A DNA stretch of 64,000 nt from Blautia sp. (GCA_023667395.1 JAMPAC010000006.1:1-64000); one strand, 5' to 3'. Positions 1-9,826 are shown, numbered from the stretch's first letter. Made by a program: numbers and translations. The notes: generated by a model not told the origin, from the letters alone.

Positions 1-121
1 GCACCGCGTTGTCCCGTCCGCACAGAACAGGACTGCATGACGCCGCCGTCCCATCAGCCATAACCGCCAAACCACCAGATACCATCGGAGCTGAATAGTT
101 ACTGAACGACAACCATTCATA

Positions 122-165
122 AAAAGGCGCCGGACAGAACTCATATCCGTCCGGCGCCTTTTATG
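122..165 (-). terminator. Rho-independent terminator of the cstA unit
   Basis: A long GC-rich inverted repeat (AAAAGGCGCCGGAC...GTCCGGCGCCTTTT) lies just beyond the stop codon of the CstA gene on the minus strand, with A/T runs on both sides, so it could act in both directions. Bases 1-120 show no gene I can support. Confidence 0.85.
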
Positions 166-181
166 CCATAGCAGAATCCGC

Positions 182-1909
182 TTAAGCGGCCGCTTTCTTT
201 TTATTCTTCTTTCCAAACAAGGTCTGGATGCCTTCAATCACAAGTACGACAGCCAGGACGATCAACAATATGGCAAGGATCGTCTGCGCGTAGGGGCCCC
301 AGTCCGCTCCGCCTGCGGAAATGAGACCGATCTGGTTCTTTACGGTCACGCACAGGGAACTGATGGTAACTACCATCATGAATGCCATGGGGATCAGGAA
401 CATCTTGTTATTTTTGCCGATGTTTCCAAGCCATGCAGCCACAGCCAGCAGACCGAGACCTGCCAGCAGCTGATTTGCAGCGCCGAACAATCCCCAGATC
501 TTGGAATAGCCGGTCATACCAAGCGCAATCCCCAATACTACGGTGATTGCAGTCGCCACATAAGGATTTACCAGAACCTTCTTCCAGCCGTCTTTCACAT
601 CCTGCACTGTCTGTCCGGGCTCCAGCCAGAACTCCTGGAACATAAAGCGCGCCAGACGGGTGGCCGTATCCAGTGAAGTCAGACAGAATGCCGAATAGGT
701 AAGGATCAGCAGGGTCTGCAAAATGTTTACGCCTGCCGCAGGCAGTCCCACGCTCGCGAACATCTGTGAAATACCGCCTGCAAAGATCGCAGTTGCGCCT
801 GAGGTGATGCCGCTCTTGTAAGCAAAGTTGATCGCGCAGACCGTAAGGACAGCCAGCACGCACTCCAAAAGCATTCCACCGTAGGCGATGGGCTTTGCGT
901 CCTTTTCCTTATCCAGCTGCTTGGAGGTGGTTCCGGAAGATACCAGTGAATGGAATCCGGATATTGCGCCGCATGCCACCGTGGTAAACAACACGGGGAA
1001 CAGGTACTGCGTACCGTTTCCGTTATTCACGGCGAAACCGGCAAACGCCTGTAAACCGTCCGCGCCGCCCATGGAGGGATGCGCGATCACAACGCCCACC
1101 AGCGCTACCGCCAGCATCGCATAAAGCAGGAACGAACTTAAGTAATCGCGGGGCTGCAGCAGGATCCACACAGGGGTAACGGAAGCGATGGCTATGTAGA
1201 TACCCACAATGATCATCCATGTGTTGGATGACAGGTAGATGGGATGGAAATTCATGCCGATCGCCATGCAGATCACGATTGCGCCCACACCCAAAACAGT
1301 GGATATCAGCATGGGAGCGTTTCTTCTGTAAACCAAAAATCCAAACGCAATGGCGATCACGATAAACAGCAGGGAAACCATTGCAACAGACGCATTGGAA
1401 GCGGAAGCGGCCTTATCCAAAACCCCCCCCACATAGGTTGCGCCGAAAGTGGACGCAACAATGGAAGCGAACGCTGCTACCACCAGGATCAGGGTCAGAT
1501 AGGCAAAGATCAGGAACAGCCTCTTTGCGCGGCGGCTCATATTGACGGAAATGATCTCGCCAATGGACTGACCCTTGTGGCGTATGGACGCGAACAACGC
1601 GCCGAAATCATGAACGCCGCCAAAGAAAATGCCGCCCACCAGGATCCAGAGCACAACGGGAACCCATCCGAAGATCGCTGCGCCAATAGGCCCGGTAATG
1701 GGACCGGCGCCGGCAATGGAAGAAAAGTGATGTCCCATCAGGACGGGAGCCTTGGCGGGAACGTAGTCCACGCCGTCTTCCATCTCATGTGCAGGCGTAG
1801 GCACATCTTTTTCGCCCACACCCCATTGCTTACAGAGCCATCTGCCGTAGAAAATGTATCCACAGATCAGGACTGCAAGACAAAGAAGCAACAGTACTAA
1901 TGAATTCAT
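182..1909 (-). CDS. cstA: CstA family carbon starvation / pyruvate transporter
   Basis: This is a 575-residue integral membrane protein of the CstA family, whose studied members import pyruvate or peptides when carbon is short. The family signature HHFSSIAGAGPITGP is at about residues 60-74, followed by many hydrophobic segments and a short Lys-rich cytoplasmic tail. The start is supported by AAGGAG seven to eight bases upstream of the ATG. It is the last gene before a strong terminator and follows a small unknown gene by one base, so the two are probably co-transcribed. A run of eight G on the coding strand (around 1431-1438) encodes Gly-Gly-Val near residue 160. Substrate is not shown by the sequence. 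Confidence 0.93.
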   Translation of the reverse strand: MNSLVLLLLCLAVLICGYIFYGRWLCKQWGVGEKDVPTPAHEMEDGVDYVPAKAPVLMGHHFSSIAGAGPITGPIGAAIFGWVPVVLWILVGGIFFGGVHDFGALFASIRHKGQSIGEIISVNMSRRAKRLFLIFAYLTLILVVAAFASIVASTFGATYVGGVLDKAASASNASVAMVSLLFIVIAIAFGFLVYRRNAPMLISTVLGVGAIVICMAIGMNFHPIYLSSNTWMIIVGIYIAIASVTPVWILLQPRDYLSSFLLYAMLAVALVGVVIAHPSMGGADGLQAFAGFAVNNGNGTQYLFPVLFTTVACGAISGFHSLVSSGTTSKQLDKEKDAKPIAYGGMLLECVLAVLTVCAINFAYKSGITSGATAIFAGGISQMFASVGLPAAGVNILQTLLILTYSAFCLTSLDTATRLARFMFQEFWLEPGQTVQDVKDGWKKVLVNPYVATAITVVLGIALGMTGYSKIWGLFGAANQLLAGLGLLAVAAWLGNIGKNNKMFLIPMAFMMVVTISSLCVTVKNQIGLISAGGADWGPYAQTILAILLIVLAVVLVIEGIQTLFGKKNKKKAAA

Positions 1910-1910
1910 T

Positions 1911-2432
1911 TTATCTCTCCTTTTTTGAAAATAATATTTTTTTCAAAATTTTCGCTGTACTGCGGCCGGCATAATTACTTTCGATGCGGTTGCCCTCGTC
2001 AAAACAGACGATCGCATTGTGGTAATCCAGCCATCCGTGCAGTGAAAAATGAAAACTTTTGTAAATACGGCTTTTTCGCAATGCCTTCATGGCATCCTCA
2101 TCACAGGTATCGCACAGAAATACTGCCGTGATGAAAGTATACATGTGCCCCGGCCCCACATGCATCCGCCCGGAACCGTCTTCATAGGCCTGCTGTCTGC
2201 ATCTTTCAAACAGATCCTTTGTCAGGTGCGGCACATTGTATAAATAAGTGAATTCCTCGCTGTCCGCCGCCCACAATTCCGCCTTCTTTGACAAAACATA
2301 TTTTTGCGAATGCTCAAAAAAATCACAGCGGGCTGTGAGTGGAAGCCGTTCATCATCGAACCGCGTGATATTAAAGTATGTGGCATAACTCCGTAACAGC
2401 TTTTCTACTGCCTCTTCTCTCCGACTGTCCAT
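1911..2432 (-). CDS. Conserved hypothetical protein upstream of cstA
   Basis: I do not recognise the family. The product is a soluble protein of about 173 residues rich in aromatic and charged residues, with no signal peptide or membrane segment. I place the start at the ATG reading MDSRREEAVEK, which has GGAGTCAGG directly upstream; an in-frame start ten codons earlier lacks a better site. It lies immediately before cstA in the same direction, so a role linked to expression or use of that transporter is possible but is only inferred from position. Confidence 0.6.
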   Translation of the reverse strand: MDSRREEAVEKLLRSYATYFNITRFDDERLPLTARCDFFEHSQKYVLSKKAELWAADSEEFTYLYNVPHLTKDLFERCRQQAYEDGSGRMHVGPGHMYTFITAVFLCDTCDEDAMKALRKSRIYKSFHFSLHGWLDYHNAIVCFDEGNRIESNYAGRSTAKILKKILFSKKER

Positions 2433-2550
2433 CCTGACTCCATAACATATGTACTTCCACACTTTAATATGTGAAATTATTAAATTTCTATAAACATACT
2501 AACATATCCGCCATATATTTCTATGGTACTTTAGCACTATAAACATCCTC

Positions 2551-3456
2551 CTACAGTATCTCCAGCAGATGCTCAAAGTACTCCGGCAACGGCGCTTCCA
2601 CTTCCATGTACTCTCCCCTGGAGGGGTGGACGAAGCCCAGCGTCTTCGCGTGGAGAACCTGACCCTGCAGGCGGAAAGGGCACTTCCGGCCGGAATAGAC
2701 CTCGTCCCCCAGGATGGGATGCCCGATGCTGGCCATATGCACCCTGATCTGGTGGGTCCTGCCGGTCTCCAGCCTGCATTCTATATAAGTGTATTTTTCA
2801 AAACGCCGCAGTACGCGGTAGTGGGTCACAGCCCGCCTGCCGTGTTCATTGACCGCCATCTTCTTCCGATCCGTGGGATGGCGTCCGATGGGTCTGTCAA
2901 TGACGCCCTCCTCCTCTTTCAGGCAGTCATGGCAGACCGCCACATAGCGCCGGTTGACGGAGTGTTCCTTTAACTGCTCCGCCAAGCACAGGTGCGCGGC
3001 GTTATTCTTACAGGCGATGATGGAACCGGTGGTGTCCCTGTCGATCCGGTGGACAATGCCCGGCCGCATACAGCCGTTGATGCCGGAGAGCTCACTGCCG
3101 CAATGGTACATCAGCGCGTTCACCAGGGTGCCGCTGTAATGTCCCGCCGCGGGATGGACCACCATGCCCTTGGGCTTGTTCACCACGATCACATCCTTAT
3201 CCTCGTAAAGAATGTCCAGGGGGATGTCCTCCGGCTCGATATCCGGCTCCACAGCCTCCGGAAGATCGAACGACACGGTATCGTCCGTCTTTACACGGTA
3301 GCTTCCTTTCACAGGGACGCCGTTTACGGTAACAGCCTGCTCCTTGATCAGCTTCTGGATGAAAGAGCGCGACAAAGAATCGATAAGCATTGACAGACAC
3401 TTATCGATCCTCTCATCTTCCAGTTCTTCTGTTATCTCAAATCGAAACCGTTCCAT
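2551..3456 (-). CDS. RluD-type 23S rRNA pseudouridine synthase
   Basis: This 301-residue enzyme of the RluA/RluD family isomerises uridines to pseudouridine in RNA. An S4 RNA-binding domain occupies about residues 12-60 and the catalytic domain follows, with the motif HRIDRDTTG at 136-144 holding the catalytic Asp. RTHQIRVH and the NKPKGMVVHP stretch are also typical. Length is normal. It follows lspA by about 20 bases in the same direction, the usual lspA-rluD pairing in Firmicutes. Family assignment is firm, but which rRNA positions it modifies cannot be read from the sequence. Confidence 0.93.
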   Translation of the reverse strand: MERFRFEITEELEDERIDKCLSMLIDSLSRSFIQKLIKEQAVTVNGVPVKGSYRVKTDDTVSFDLPEAVEPDIEPEDIPLDILYEDKDVIVVNKPKGMVVHPAAGHYSGTLVNALMYHCGSELSGINGCMRPGIVHRIDRDTTGSIIACKNNAAHLCLAEQLKEHSVNRRYVAVCHDCLKEEEGVIDRPIGRHPTDRKKMAVNEHGRRAVTHYRVLRRFEKYTYIECRLETGRTHQIRVHMASIGHPILGDEVYSGRKCPFRLQGQVLHAKTLGFVHPSRGEYMEVEAPLPEYFEHLLEIL

Positions 3457-3477
3457 CCGATCCGCTCCCGCACTGTA

Positions 3478-4002
3478 TTATTTCATTTCTCGATAACGGT
3501 TCTGCTTGAAATTCAGGAACTCCAGATCCTTTTCCTTGAACACGAAAGCAAACAGGATAAACAGACTGATCATCGCCGCCACGATATAACAGTCCGCCAC
3601 GTTAAAGATCGGGTAATTGATCAGGACAAACGAAATAAAGTCAACCACGTAATCGAACCGGAACCTGTCCACCATATTGCCGATCCCGCCCGCTATCACC
3701 ACGGAAAGCAGGATATGGACGATCGTATACTTTTTCCGGGTGGGCAGTTTGAACAGCAGGAACAGGATCACCATGAGGAATACGATCCCTACGAACAGGA
3801 TAAAGAACTTCTGGTTCTGCAGCATGCCGAAAGCGGATCCCCTGTTTTCCAGGTACTGTAACTCCAGCACCCCGTCTATCAGCACTATGGCCGGATTATT
3901 CTTCAAATGCAGGATCGCCAGCATTTTCGTATATTGGTCGAACGCCAGTAACGCCGCCGCGATCACCGCGTCGATCAACAGCATCTTCACTCTCTTATTC
4001 AT
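3478..4002 (-). CDS. lspA: Lipoprotein signal peptidase LspA
   Basis: Signal peptidase II is a membrane aspartyl protease that removes signal peptides from prolipoproteins after lipid attachment. Four hydrophobic segments are visible, and the two catalytic Asp motifs are present as GNMVDR and FNVAD. I choose the second ATG (MNKRVKML), which overlaps the aroB stop and has AGAGG about six bases upstream; the ATG two codons earlier sits directly on that ribosome site. Likely clients inside this window are the lipoboxes of the carboxypeptidase at 8.4 kb and the lipoprotein at 49.7 kb. Confidence 0.95.
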   Translation of the reverse strand: MNKRVKMLLIDAVIAAALLAFDQYTKMLAILHLKNNPAIVLIDGVLELQYLENRGSAFGMLQNQKFFILFVGIVFLMVILFLLFKLPTRKKYTIVHILLSVVIAGGIGNMVDRFRFDYVVDFISFVLINYPIFNVADCYIVAAMISLFILFAFVFKEKDLEFLNFKQNRYREMK

Positions 4003-5104
4003 GGGCATCCTCTTCGCTGAAATAAATTTCGTTCACAGCCGCCAGGATCTCGTCGTCCGTGACGGTCCTGTCGATCACGGCCTTTCCGATCTTCTTGAGC
4101 AGGATGAATTTTATCTGTCCCGCCTCCATCTTTTTATCTGACTTCGTAAGCCGCAGGATCTCCCGGGGATCGATATTGTCTATGGAGATCGGGAGGTTAA
4201 AGGGCACGAACATATCCCGGATCTCATAATATTCGTCCATGGACAGCATTTCCTTTTTCCATGAGATGTAAGCCGCCGCCACACAGCCCAGGGCAACGCA
4301 TTCCCCGTGGTACCATTCAAAATTCTTATATTTTTCAATGGCGTGGCCGATGGTATGCCCCAGGTTCAGCAGCGCCCTGTCGCCCTGTTCCGTGGGATCC
4401 TTTTCCACCACAAGCTTCTTGATGCCCAGGCTGCGCTTCAGCATTTCCTGGAGCACATCCAGGTCACGCTCACAGATCTCGTACATATTCTCGATCAGCC
4501 ACTCGTAAAACAGGCTGTCCTTCAACAATGCGCTCTTCATCACTTCCGCAAAGCCGGAAAAGAACTGCCTGTCCTCCAGGGTGGACAAAACCGCCAGATT
4601 CATGTATACCAGGCGGGGCATCTTGAAAGCGCCCACCATATTCTTATAACCGTCAAAATCAACCCCCGTCTTGCCGCCGATGCTGCTGTCCGCCTGTGAG
4701 AGCAGGGTCGTGGGGATCTGTATGAAATCGATGCCGCGCAGATAGGTGGCCGCCGCGTATCCGGTCAGATCCCCCACCACGCCGCCGCCCAGCGCGATCA
4801 GCATGTCCTTGCGGTCAAAGCCCTCCCGGATCAGGAACTGATAGACCTCTTTCACCGTATCCAGGGTCTTATTTTCCTCCCCATTGGGGAAAACATATTT
4901 TACCGCCTTTGCGCATTTCCCCTCCAGCAGGCCCAGGACGGCGCTTCCATACAGTTCGTCCACCTTGGAATCGGTCACGATGCAAAGCTTTTTGTTCCCG
5001 CATCCCAGCGCCTGCAGTTCCTCCCACAATCCGTCAAAGGACTGTGTGAACACAATATCATAACAGGGTTTTCTATTATAAAGTATGGGTAATCTCTCTG
5101 ACAT
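3995..5104 (-). CDS. aroB: 3-dehydroquinate synthase
   Basis: AroB converts DAHP to 3-dehydroquinate, the second step of the shikimate pathway, in the cytoplasm using NAD and a divalent metal. The NAD-binding glycine stretch GGGVVGDLTGY is present, as are the metal-site segments NLGHTIGHA and WYHGECVALG. The length of 369 residues is typical. The gene sits between sepF and lspA and overlaps lspA by a few bases, which suggests translational coupling. No other aromatic-pathway gene is nearby, so its placement reflects operon history rather than a pathway cluster. Confidence 0.95.
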   Translation of the reverse strand: MSERLPILYNRKPCYDIVFTQSFDGLWEELQALGCGNKKLCIVTDSKVDELYGSAVLGLLEGKCAKAVKYVFPNGEENKTLDTVKEVYQFLIREGFDRKDMLIALGGGVVGDLTGYAAATYLRGIDFIQIPTTLLSQADSSIGGKTGVDFDGYKNMVGAFKMPRLVYMNLAVLSTLEDRQFFSGFAEVMKSALLKDSLFYEWLIENMYEICERDLDVLQEMLKRSLGIKKLVVEKDPTEQGDRALLNLGHTIGHAIEKYKNFEWYHGECVALGCVAAAYISWKKEMLSMDEYYEIRDMFVPFNLPISIDNIDPREILRLTKSDKKMEAGQIKFILLKKIGKAVIDRTVTDDEILAAVNEIYFSEEDAHE

Positions 5105-5119
5105 AATAAACCTCTTCTG

Positions 5120-5641
5120 TTAGTTACTCAGCGGCATCTCAAAGGAACCGCCGAAAATATCCTGGAAATCGCCGGAAATATCCACGCTGGCAGGGGTGAT
5201 GATGAAAATATAGTGGGAAATCTTCTGCAGGTTGCCGCCGATCGCGAAGCAGGAACCGCTGGTAAAATCAATGATCCTCTGGGCGATATCCACATCCAGT
5301 CCCTCCAGGTTCAGGACTACGGTGCGGTTGGCAAGCAGCGTCTCCGTGATCTCACGGGCATCCTCCACGGAAGTGGGCTTGATCACGCAGACTTCCATAC
5401 CCGTGCCGTTGTTCGAGCGCCTGGAAGAGGGCTTGCTGATCGGCGTGATCTTATTTCCCGACGCCGGTTTCTTCATTGCACTGGCATCCTCATAAGCATC
5501 CATATCCCTGGACTTGGAACTGGTCTTCTTCGGCGGGGGAGCCAGATCTTCTTCATCATCCAGATACTCATCGTCATAGTACTCGTCATCGTCCTCGCCG
5601 TTCAGTTTCATATAATTCAAGAACTTGTCCATTACGCTCAT
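5120..5641 (-). CDS. sepF: Cell division protein SepF
   Basis: SepF bundles FtsZ filaments and tethers the Z-ring to the membrane in Gram-positive bacteria. The 173-residue product has a short amphipathic N-terminus (MSVMDKFLNYMKL), an acidic low-complexity linker (about 15-45) and the C-terminal SepF fold from about residue 80, including the VVLNLEGLD and IIDFTSGSCFAIGG stretches. Its start codon overlaps the stop of the upstream yggS-like gene as ATGA, the usual yggS-sepF coupling in Firmicutes. Confidence 0.94.
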   Translation of the reverse strand: MSVMDKFLNYMKLNGEDDDEYYDDEYLDDEEDLAPPPKKTSSKSRDMDAYEDASAMKKPASGNKITPISKPSSRRSNNGTGMEVCVIKPTSVEDAREITETLLANRTVVLNLEGLDVDIAQRIIDFTSGSCFAIGGNLQKISHYIFIITPASVDISGDFQDIFGGSFEMPLSN

Positions 5642-6345
5642 TCAGTTACCACGCCTTTCCTGTAATCCCTCTCGCCAAAGATGCCCGTTCCCACCCTCAC
5701 ATAAGTGGCGCCTTCTTCCACGGCTGTGGGATAGTCTCCTGTCATACCCATCGACAGCACATTCATATTAACATTATCAATGTTTTTCCGTTCAATGTCA
5801 ACAGCCAATTGTTTCAGCTTCCTGAAATATTGTCGATTCTCTTCTGCATTTTCAACAAAAGGGGCAATGGTCATCAGTCCCCGGATATGGATTCCGGGCA
5901 GTTTTGAGACACTGACTGCAAGTTCCGTGGTCTCCTCCAGTGTGGCTCCAAATTTGCTCTCTTCCCCCGCCACATTGACTTCCAGCAGGATATCCACATC
6001 CGTGCCCTGCTTTACGGCCTCCCTGCTGATCTCTTCGGCAAGGCGCAGGGAATCCACGCTGTGGATCAGGAACACCTTTCCCACAATATATTTCACTTTA
6101 TTGCGCTGCAGGTGCCCGATCATGTGCCAGCGGATATCCCCCGGCATCTCAGGGATCTTCTCCATCAATTCCTGCACTTTGTTCTCCCCGAAATCCCTGG
6201 CTCCCGCCTCATAAGCCTCCCGCAGCATGGACAGGGGCTTGGTCTTGCTGACGGAGATGAGCGTCACCTCTTTTTCGTCGCGTCCTGCCCGTTCGCAGGC
6301 ATCCTTTATCGTCTGCCGTACCTGTTCCAGATTGTCACGAATCAT
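5638..6345 (-). CDS. YggS/YlmE family PLP-binding homeostasis protein
   Basis: This protein belongs to the family of single-domain alanine-racemase-fold PLP carriers that control pyridoxal phosphate and amino acid balance. The PLP lysine lies in SVSKTKP, followed by the family stretch ARDFGENKVQE, and RWHMIGHLQRNK is also typical. I take the ATG reading MIRDNLEQ as the start because GGGAGG stands at the proper distance; an upstream in-frame start adds 12 residues that contain this ribosome site. It is coupled to sepF. Confidence 0.92.
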   Translation of the reverse strand: MIRDNLEQVRQTIKDACERAGRDEKEVTLISVSKTKPLSMLREAYEAGARDFGENKVQELMEKIPEMPGDIRWHMIGHLQRNKVKYIVGKVFLIHSVDSLRLAEEISREAVKQGTDVDILLEVNVAGEESKFGATLEETTELAVSVSKLPGIHIRGLMTIAPFVENAEENRQYFRKLKQLAVDIERKNIDNVNMNVLSMGMTGDYPTAVEEGATYVRVGTGIFGERDYRKGVVTE

Positions 6346-6460
6346 TAAATGGCCTCCCTGATTCCAGTTCCGTCTTTTCACTTCCGCCCCTGCCCTGAAA
6401 GAAATTGTATCTGCAATCGCATCGGAAAATTTCTTTCGGCGGCATCCGTTTCAAGGCTGT

Positions 6461-7861
6461 TCACTGGTTGATAAACTGGTCGTCGCTGACGGAAGCCGCG
6501 TCCAGCACAATATAATCATACACGCTCAGGCCGTACTTTGTGTTGGGCTGCACGATGGCATATTCATCATTTTCGTACAGGATGCTGATCTGCTTGAAAT
6601 CGGCATAGCCCTTATTCATATTGTAGACACCGATCAGCGTGGCCCGTTTGCTGACGGTAAAAGTCTCCTGGCTGTCCAGTTTATACAGTGTGGCGCCCAC
6701 ATCCAGGATCGAACTGTCCACATAGTACTCCTTGCTGTCCTCGTCAAAGTTATAGACATCTATCTCCAGGATCTCACTGGAAATGGTTCCGTCCTCCAGA
6801 AAACACTGGCGCATGATGCTCTCGCCGCCGTTATTGCCTCCGGGTATCACATAATCTTCCGGGATCAGGAAAAATTCTTTCTGCACAATGGAGGACACCG
6901 GTATCTTCAGTCCCGTCTCATCTTCCACGATCAGTTCCACATCCAGGAACCGGTCCGAGATGAAGCTTATCATGGAATTATTGAAAGTCAGCTGCAGATA
7001 GGTGTTGCCGTCGGCATTGGTGAACAGGCTCGCCTTTCCCCAGGACTCGTACTGGTTCTTCAGGAAGCGCACCTTGACATAGTCTTCCTCCTCCAGCTGG
7101 ACGCCCCTTTCCGGCTCGACGGGGATCACCAGGGACCAGTTCTCGCTGGTGGAAAGTTTATACACCGGTTCCCCCGCCGACACCATGGCATTACCGATGA
7201 ACTGCGTCTTGCTGTAATCCTTGCCCTCCAGCAGGTCCGCAGTCACATCCTGGGGCGTCAGGTCTTCCAGACCGTCCATCCAGTATGCCACGATCCCGGA
7301 ATAAGGGGCATTGGCGAAGTTGATCACATTGGCGTTTGCGGATCCGTTCAGTTCGCTGACGCTCTGCAGCATATTCACGTTGGCCAGTTTCAGCACCGTA
7401 TTTTTCAAGGAATATTTAAAATCATATGTATTTTCAAAGTGAACGCTTTCAAAGCCGTGGGCAAAATTCACGAGTTCGTTCCTGAATTCGGCAAGCTCCC
7501 TTTCGCCGAGGGAATTTTCGCCCATATTCAGGTTCTCCAGTTCCTCGCTCAGCCGTCCCGTCTCGTCCACCACGTAAACCAGGTCGTTTTTCGCCACGCG
7601 CTCGCCCTCCCGAGCATAATAATTGATGTTCCCCGGGGAAGTGGCATAGACCACGCTCTCCTCCCGGATCGCGACGCCGTGGTAAATATTGTCCGTGGCC
7701 AGGGATCCTTCCTGGACCTGGTAGCGCACGATATAGCTTGTCTGGAAATACATGACGACGCAGACCGCCACGTAAACGAATATCACGGCAAAGATGACCA
7801 TGCCGATATTCAGGTTTAAGGGTTTGCGGTATTTTTTGATCTTTGCTGGTTTCTTTGCCAC
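6461..7861 (-). CDS. HlyD-like membrane adaptor protein
   Basis: The product has 466 residues with one membrane segment at about 17-42, then an extracytoplasmic region carrying a lipoyl/barrel-like stretch (YATSPGNINYYAREGERVAKNDLVYVVDETG) typical of HlyD-type adaptors. No transporter partner or ATPase is next to it, so a role in export is not demonstrated. The position upstream of yggS-sepF in the same direction suggests a link to the division cluster. Membership in the adaptor superfamily is likely, but the function is unknown. Confidence 0.75.
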   Translation of the reverse strand: MAKKPAKIKKYRKPLNLNIGMVIFAVIFVYVAVCVVMYFQTSYIVRYQVQEGSLATDNIYHGVAIREESVVYATSPGNINYYAREGERVAKNDLVYVVDETGRLSEELENLNMGENSLGERELAEFRNELVNFAHGFESVHFENTYDFKYSLKNTVLKLANVNMLQSVSELNGSANANVINFANAPYSGIVAYWMDGLEDLTPQDVTADLLEGKDYSKTQFIGNAMVSAGEPVYKLSTSENWSLVIPVEPERGVQLEEEDYVKVRFLKNQYESWGKASLFTNADGNTYLQLTFNNSMISFISDRFLDVELIVEDETGLKIPVSSIVQKEFFLIPEDYVIPGGNNGGESIMRQCFLEDGTISSEILEIDVYNFDEDSKEYYVDSSILDVGATLYKLDSQETFTVSKRATLIGVYNMNKGYADFKQISILYENDEYAIVQPNTKYGLSVYDYIVLDAASVSDDQFINQ

Positions 7862-7878
7862 AGGACTGCCTCCAAAAC

Positions 7879-7905
7879 AAAGCCCCGGCTGTCGTCCGAG
7901 GCTTT
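7879..7905 (-). terminator. Terminator between P-loop gene and HlyD-like gene
   Basis: An inverted repeat with stem AAAGCCTCGG/CCGGGGCTTT and a seven-base loop is followed on the minus strand by TGTTTT. It lies behind the small P-loop gene and could attenuate read-through into the adaptor gene. Confidence 0.55.
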
Positions 7906-7937
7906 ATAACGCTTGCATTTATAAAACTGAAAACTAC

Positions 7938-8357
7938 TTAAAGGGCAATGATAATCTTTTCTTTCAGCGCTGCGGGAAGTTCCTCCTCATCTTTCGAAAT
8001 ACTCAGAATGAAATTGACGTCAAAGATCTTGCTGATCTTTTCCAGCTTCTCCACCGTGGGGGTGATGTCCTGATCCTCCAGGTGGGAGATCTTCAGGAAG
8101 CTGTCAAAATACATCTGCTGCAGATCGTGATCCTGGGAAAGGATACCGCATACAAAACCTATAAATTCACTGCTGTTCTCAATGGCGCACTGGGATACAT
8201 CGATCAGACGCACCTTATTGTTCAGTTCATACATGTGCTTGGTGCTCTTATCCAGATATACGATGTTGCCGGAAATCTCCCTGATTTCGCTGTTTACCTT
8301 ATCTAATAACTGTTTTGTCTTACCCTTGCCTTTTTTACCTACAATCAGCTGAACCAT
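7938..8357 (-). CDS. Small P-loop protein of unknown function
   Basis: This 139-residue soluble protein begins with a Walker A motif, GKKGKGKT, at about residues 7-14, so it probably binds ATP or GTP. The remainder is largely helical with an acidic centre (HLEDQDITPTVEKLEKI). Related proteins in Clostridia have been labelled PilT-like, but no secretion or pilus genes occur here and the protein is too short to be a PilT motor. It stands alone between two hairpins, upstream of the sepF cluster. The actual role is unknown. Confidence 0.65.
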   Translation of the reverse strand: MVQLIVGKKGKGKTKQLLDKVNSEIREISGNIVYLDKSTKHMYELNNKVRLIDVSQCAIENSSEFIGFVCGILSQDHDLQQMYFDSFLKISHLEDQDITPTVEKLEKISKIFDVNFILSISKDEEELPAALKEKIIIAL

Positions 8358-8435
8358 TGGAATACCCTCCTATAGTAATTTTTATATGACTGCTCGTATT
8401 TTCATTATAATTTATTATGAAGCAAAAAACAACTA

Positions 8436-9425
8436 CTATTTATTAATCTCGTCCAACAGGTTCGTCATCTCCCGGTACAGGGAGTCCGTTCCTGCCGATC
8501 CCAGTATGATGGCAATGTACGGCGCGCCGCCGGAATCCCTGACCAGGAGCATGAGACAGTGCCCTGCCGCCTGGGTTGTGCCCGTCTTGCCGCCGATCAC
8601 GTTCACGTTCGAGGGAGGCTGATAATCCCCTCTTATGTACAGGTTCGTGGTGGTCTTATCGAAAGTTTTTTCCTTGCCGTTCTTGTCCAGGTATGTGGTC
8701 TGGTATGATGTCATCTGTATGATCTCATTGAACGTATCATATCTGACCGCTTCATTGAAGATCAGGTACAGGTCGTAGGCCGTGGTATAATGCTCCTGAT
8801 CCGTCAGGCCGTTCGGATTGGCAAAATGGGTGTTGGTGGCGCCAAGCCTTCTTGCCTCCTGATTCATCATCTCCACGAAATTATCCACCGTGCCGCCGAT
8901 ATTTTCCGCGATCAACATGGCCACGTCATTTGCAGAATACACCAGCAGGATCCGCAGCGCCTGATCCAGCGTCATGGAATCGCCGCTCTTCAGCCCGCAA
9001 AGCTGGGCTCCGGCCTCCGTGATATTGACCGTGTTGGTGGCGGTCAGCCGCTGATCCAGGCTGCCGTGCTGCAGCGCCACAAGAGCCGTCATCACCTTGG
9101 TCAGGCTGGCGGGAGGCAGAATTTCATGGGCATTCCTGGAATACAGGATATCCTGGCCGCTTAAGCCAAAGAGAATCGCCGCTCCCACCTGGGAAAGATC
9201 CACATTCTCATCATCCGTCACATCCTCCGTCACCACGCACAGGCCGGCGGCGAAAGGCTCCGCCACGTTCCTGTCCTGCCCTGACACCACATTAAAGCTG
9301 CTGATCCGGGAACCCTCCGCGTAAGCCAGGTCATAAGGCAGACTGCCGCATCCCGCAAGCAAAAGCGTGCAGGTACATAGCAGGCACAGGATAGTTCGGA
9401 TCTTTTTTCTATCTGTACATTTCAC
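8436..9425 (-). CDS. D-alanyl-D-alanine carboxypeptidase, lipoprotein form
   Basis: This is a low-molecular-weight penicillin-binding protein of the DacF/PBP5 family that trims the terminal D-Ala from peptidoglycan stem peptides. All three active-site motifs are present: SLTK, SAN and KTG. The N-terminus is a lipoprotein signal with lipobox LLAGC, so the enzyme should be anchored on the outer face of the membrane. The start is a GTG inside the end of mgsA with GGAG upstream. It closes the shape and division operon. Confidence 0.92.
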   Translation of the reverse strand: MKCTDRKKIRTILCLLCTCTLLLAGCGSLPYDLAYAEGSRISSFNVVSGQDRNVAEPFAAGLCVVTEDVTDDENVDLSQVGAAILFGLSGQDILYSRNAHEILPPASLTKVMTALVALQHGSLDQRLTATNTVNITEAGAQLCGLKSGDSMTLDQALRILLVYSANDVAMLIAENIGGTVDNFVEMMNQEARRLGATNTHFANPNGLTDQEHYTTAYDLYLIFNEAVRYDTFNEIIQMTSYQTTYLDKNGKEKTFDKTTTNLYIRGDYQPPSNVNVIGGKTGTTQAAGHCLMLLVRDSGGAPYIAIILGSAGTDSLYREMTNLLDEINK

Positions 9426-9807
9426 GCCACTCTAAATCTCCTCTGTCAAGGGACTTGATCAACAGTTCCGCGCTGGCCAGGTTGGTCGCCAGCGGTATAT
9501 TATACATATCGCAGAGTTTCACTACATTGTTCACGTCAGGTTCGTGGGGCTTGGGCGTCAGCGGATCCCGCAGGAAGATCACCAGGTCGATCTGATTGTG
9601 TTCGATCTGCGCGCCGATCTGCTGTTCGCCCCCCAGGTGTCCCGCAAGGTATTTGTGGATGTTCAGGTTTGTGACCTCCTCGATCAGACGTCCTGTGGTG
9701 CCGGTGGCGTAGAGATCGTTCTTACTCAGGATCCCCCTGTAGGCAATACAGAAATTCTGCATCAGTTTCTTCTTGGCATCATGTGCGATCAAAGCGATAT
9801 TCATCAT
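9409..9807 (-). CDS. mgsA: Methylglyoxal synthase
   Basis: MgsA converts dihydroxyacetone phosphate to methylglyoxal and phosphate, a bypass that relieves sugar-phosphate stress. The 132-residue length is typical, and the family sequences [19 protein letters not shown] and [13 protein letters not shown] are all visible. It lies between rodA and the carboxypeptidase gene and overlaps the latter by 17 bases, so it is translated from the same messenger as cell-wall genes, an arrangement found in other Clostridia. Confidence 0.95.
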   Translation of the reverse strand: MMNIALIAHDAKKKLMQNFCIAYRGILSKNDLYATGTTGRLIEEVTNLNIHKYLAGHLGGEQQIGAQIEHNQIDLVIFLRDPLTPKPHEPDVNNVVKLCDMYNIPLATNLASAELLIKSLDRGDLEWREMYR

Positions 9808-9826
9808 AGTTTCACCCCGCTTACTT

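Noticed and set aside
1..121. End of a gene entering from the left edge
   Set aside because: The open stretches are short in every frame and carry no recognisable residues, so no call is made.
613..1180. Plus-strand and alternative-frame ORFs opposite cstA near the window start
   Set aside because: They overlap the CstA reading frame completely and show no family features.
1431..1438. Run of eight G (coding strand) in cstA as a possible phase-variable tract
   Set aside because: It encodes conserved Gly-Gly-Val within the membrane protein and is short; nothing else suggests switching.
7938..8357. PilT-type twitching motility ATPase
   Set aside because: Only the Walker A motif fits; the protein is far too short and no pilus genes are nearby.
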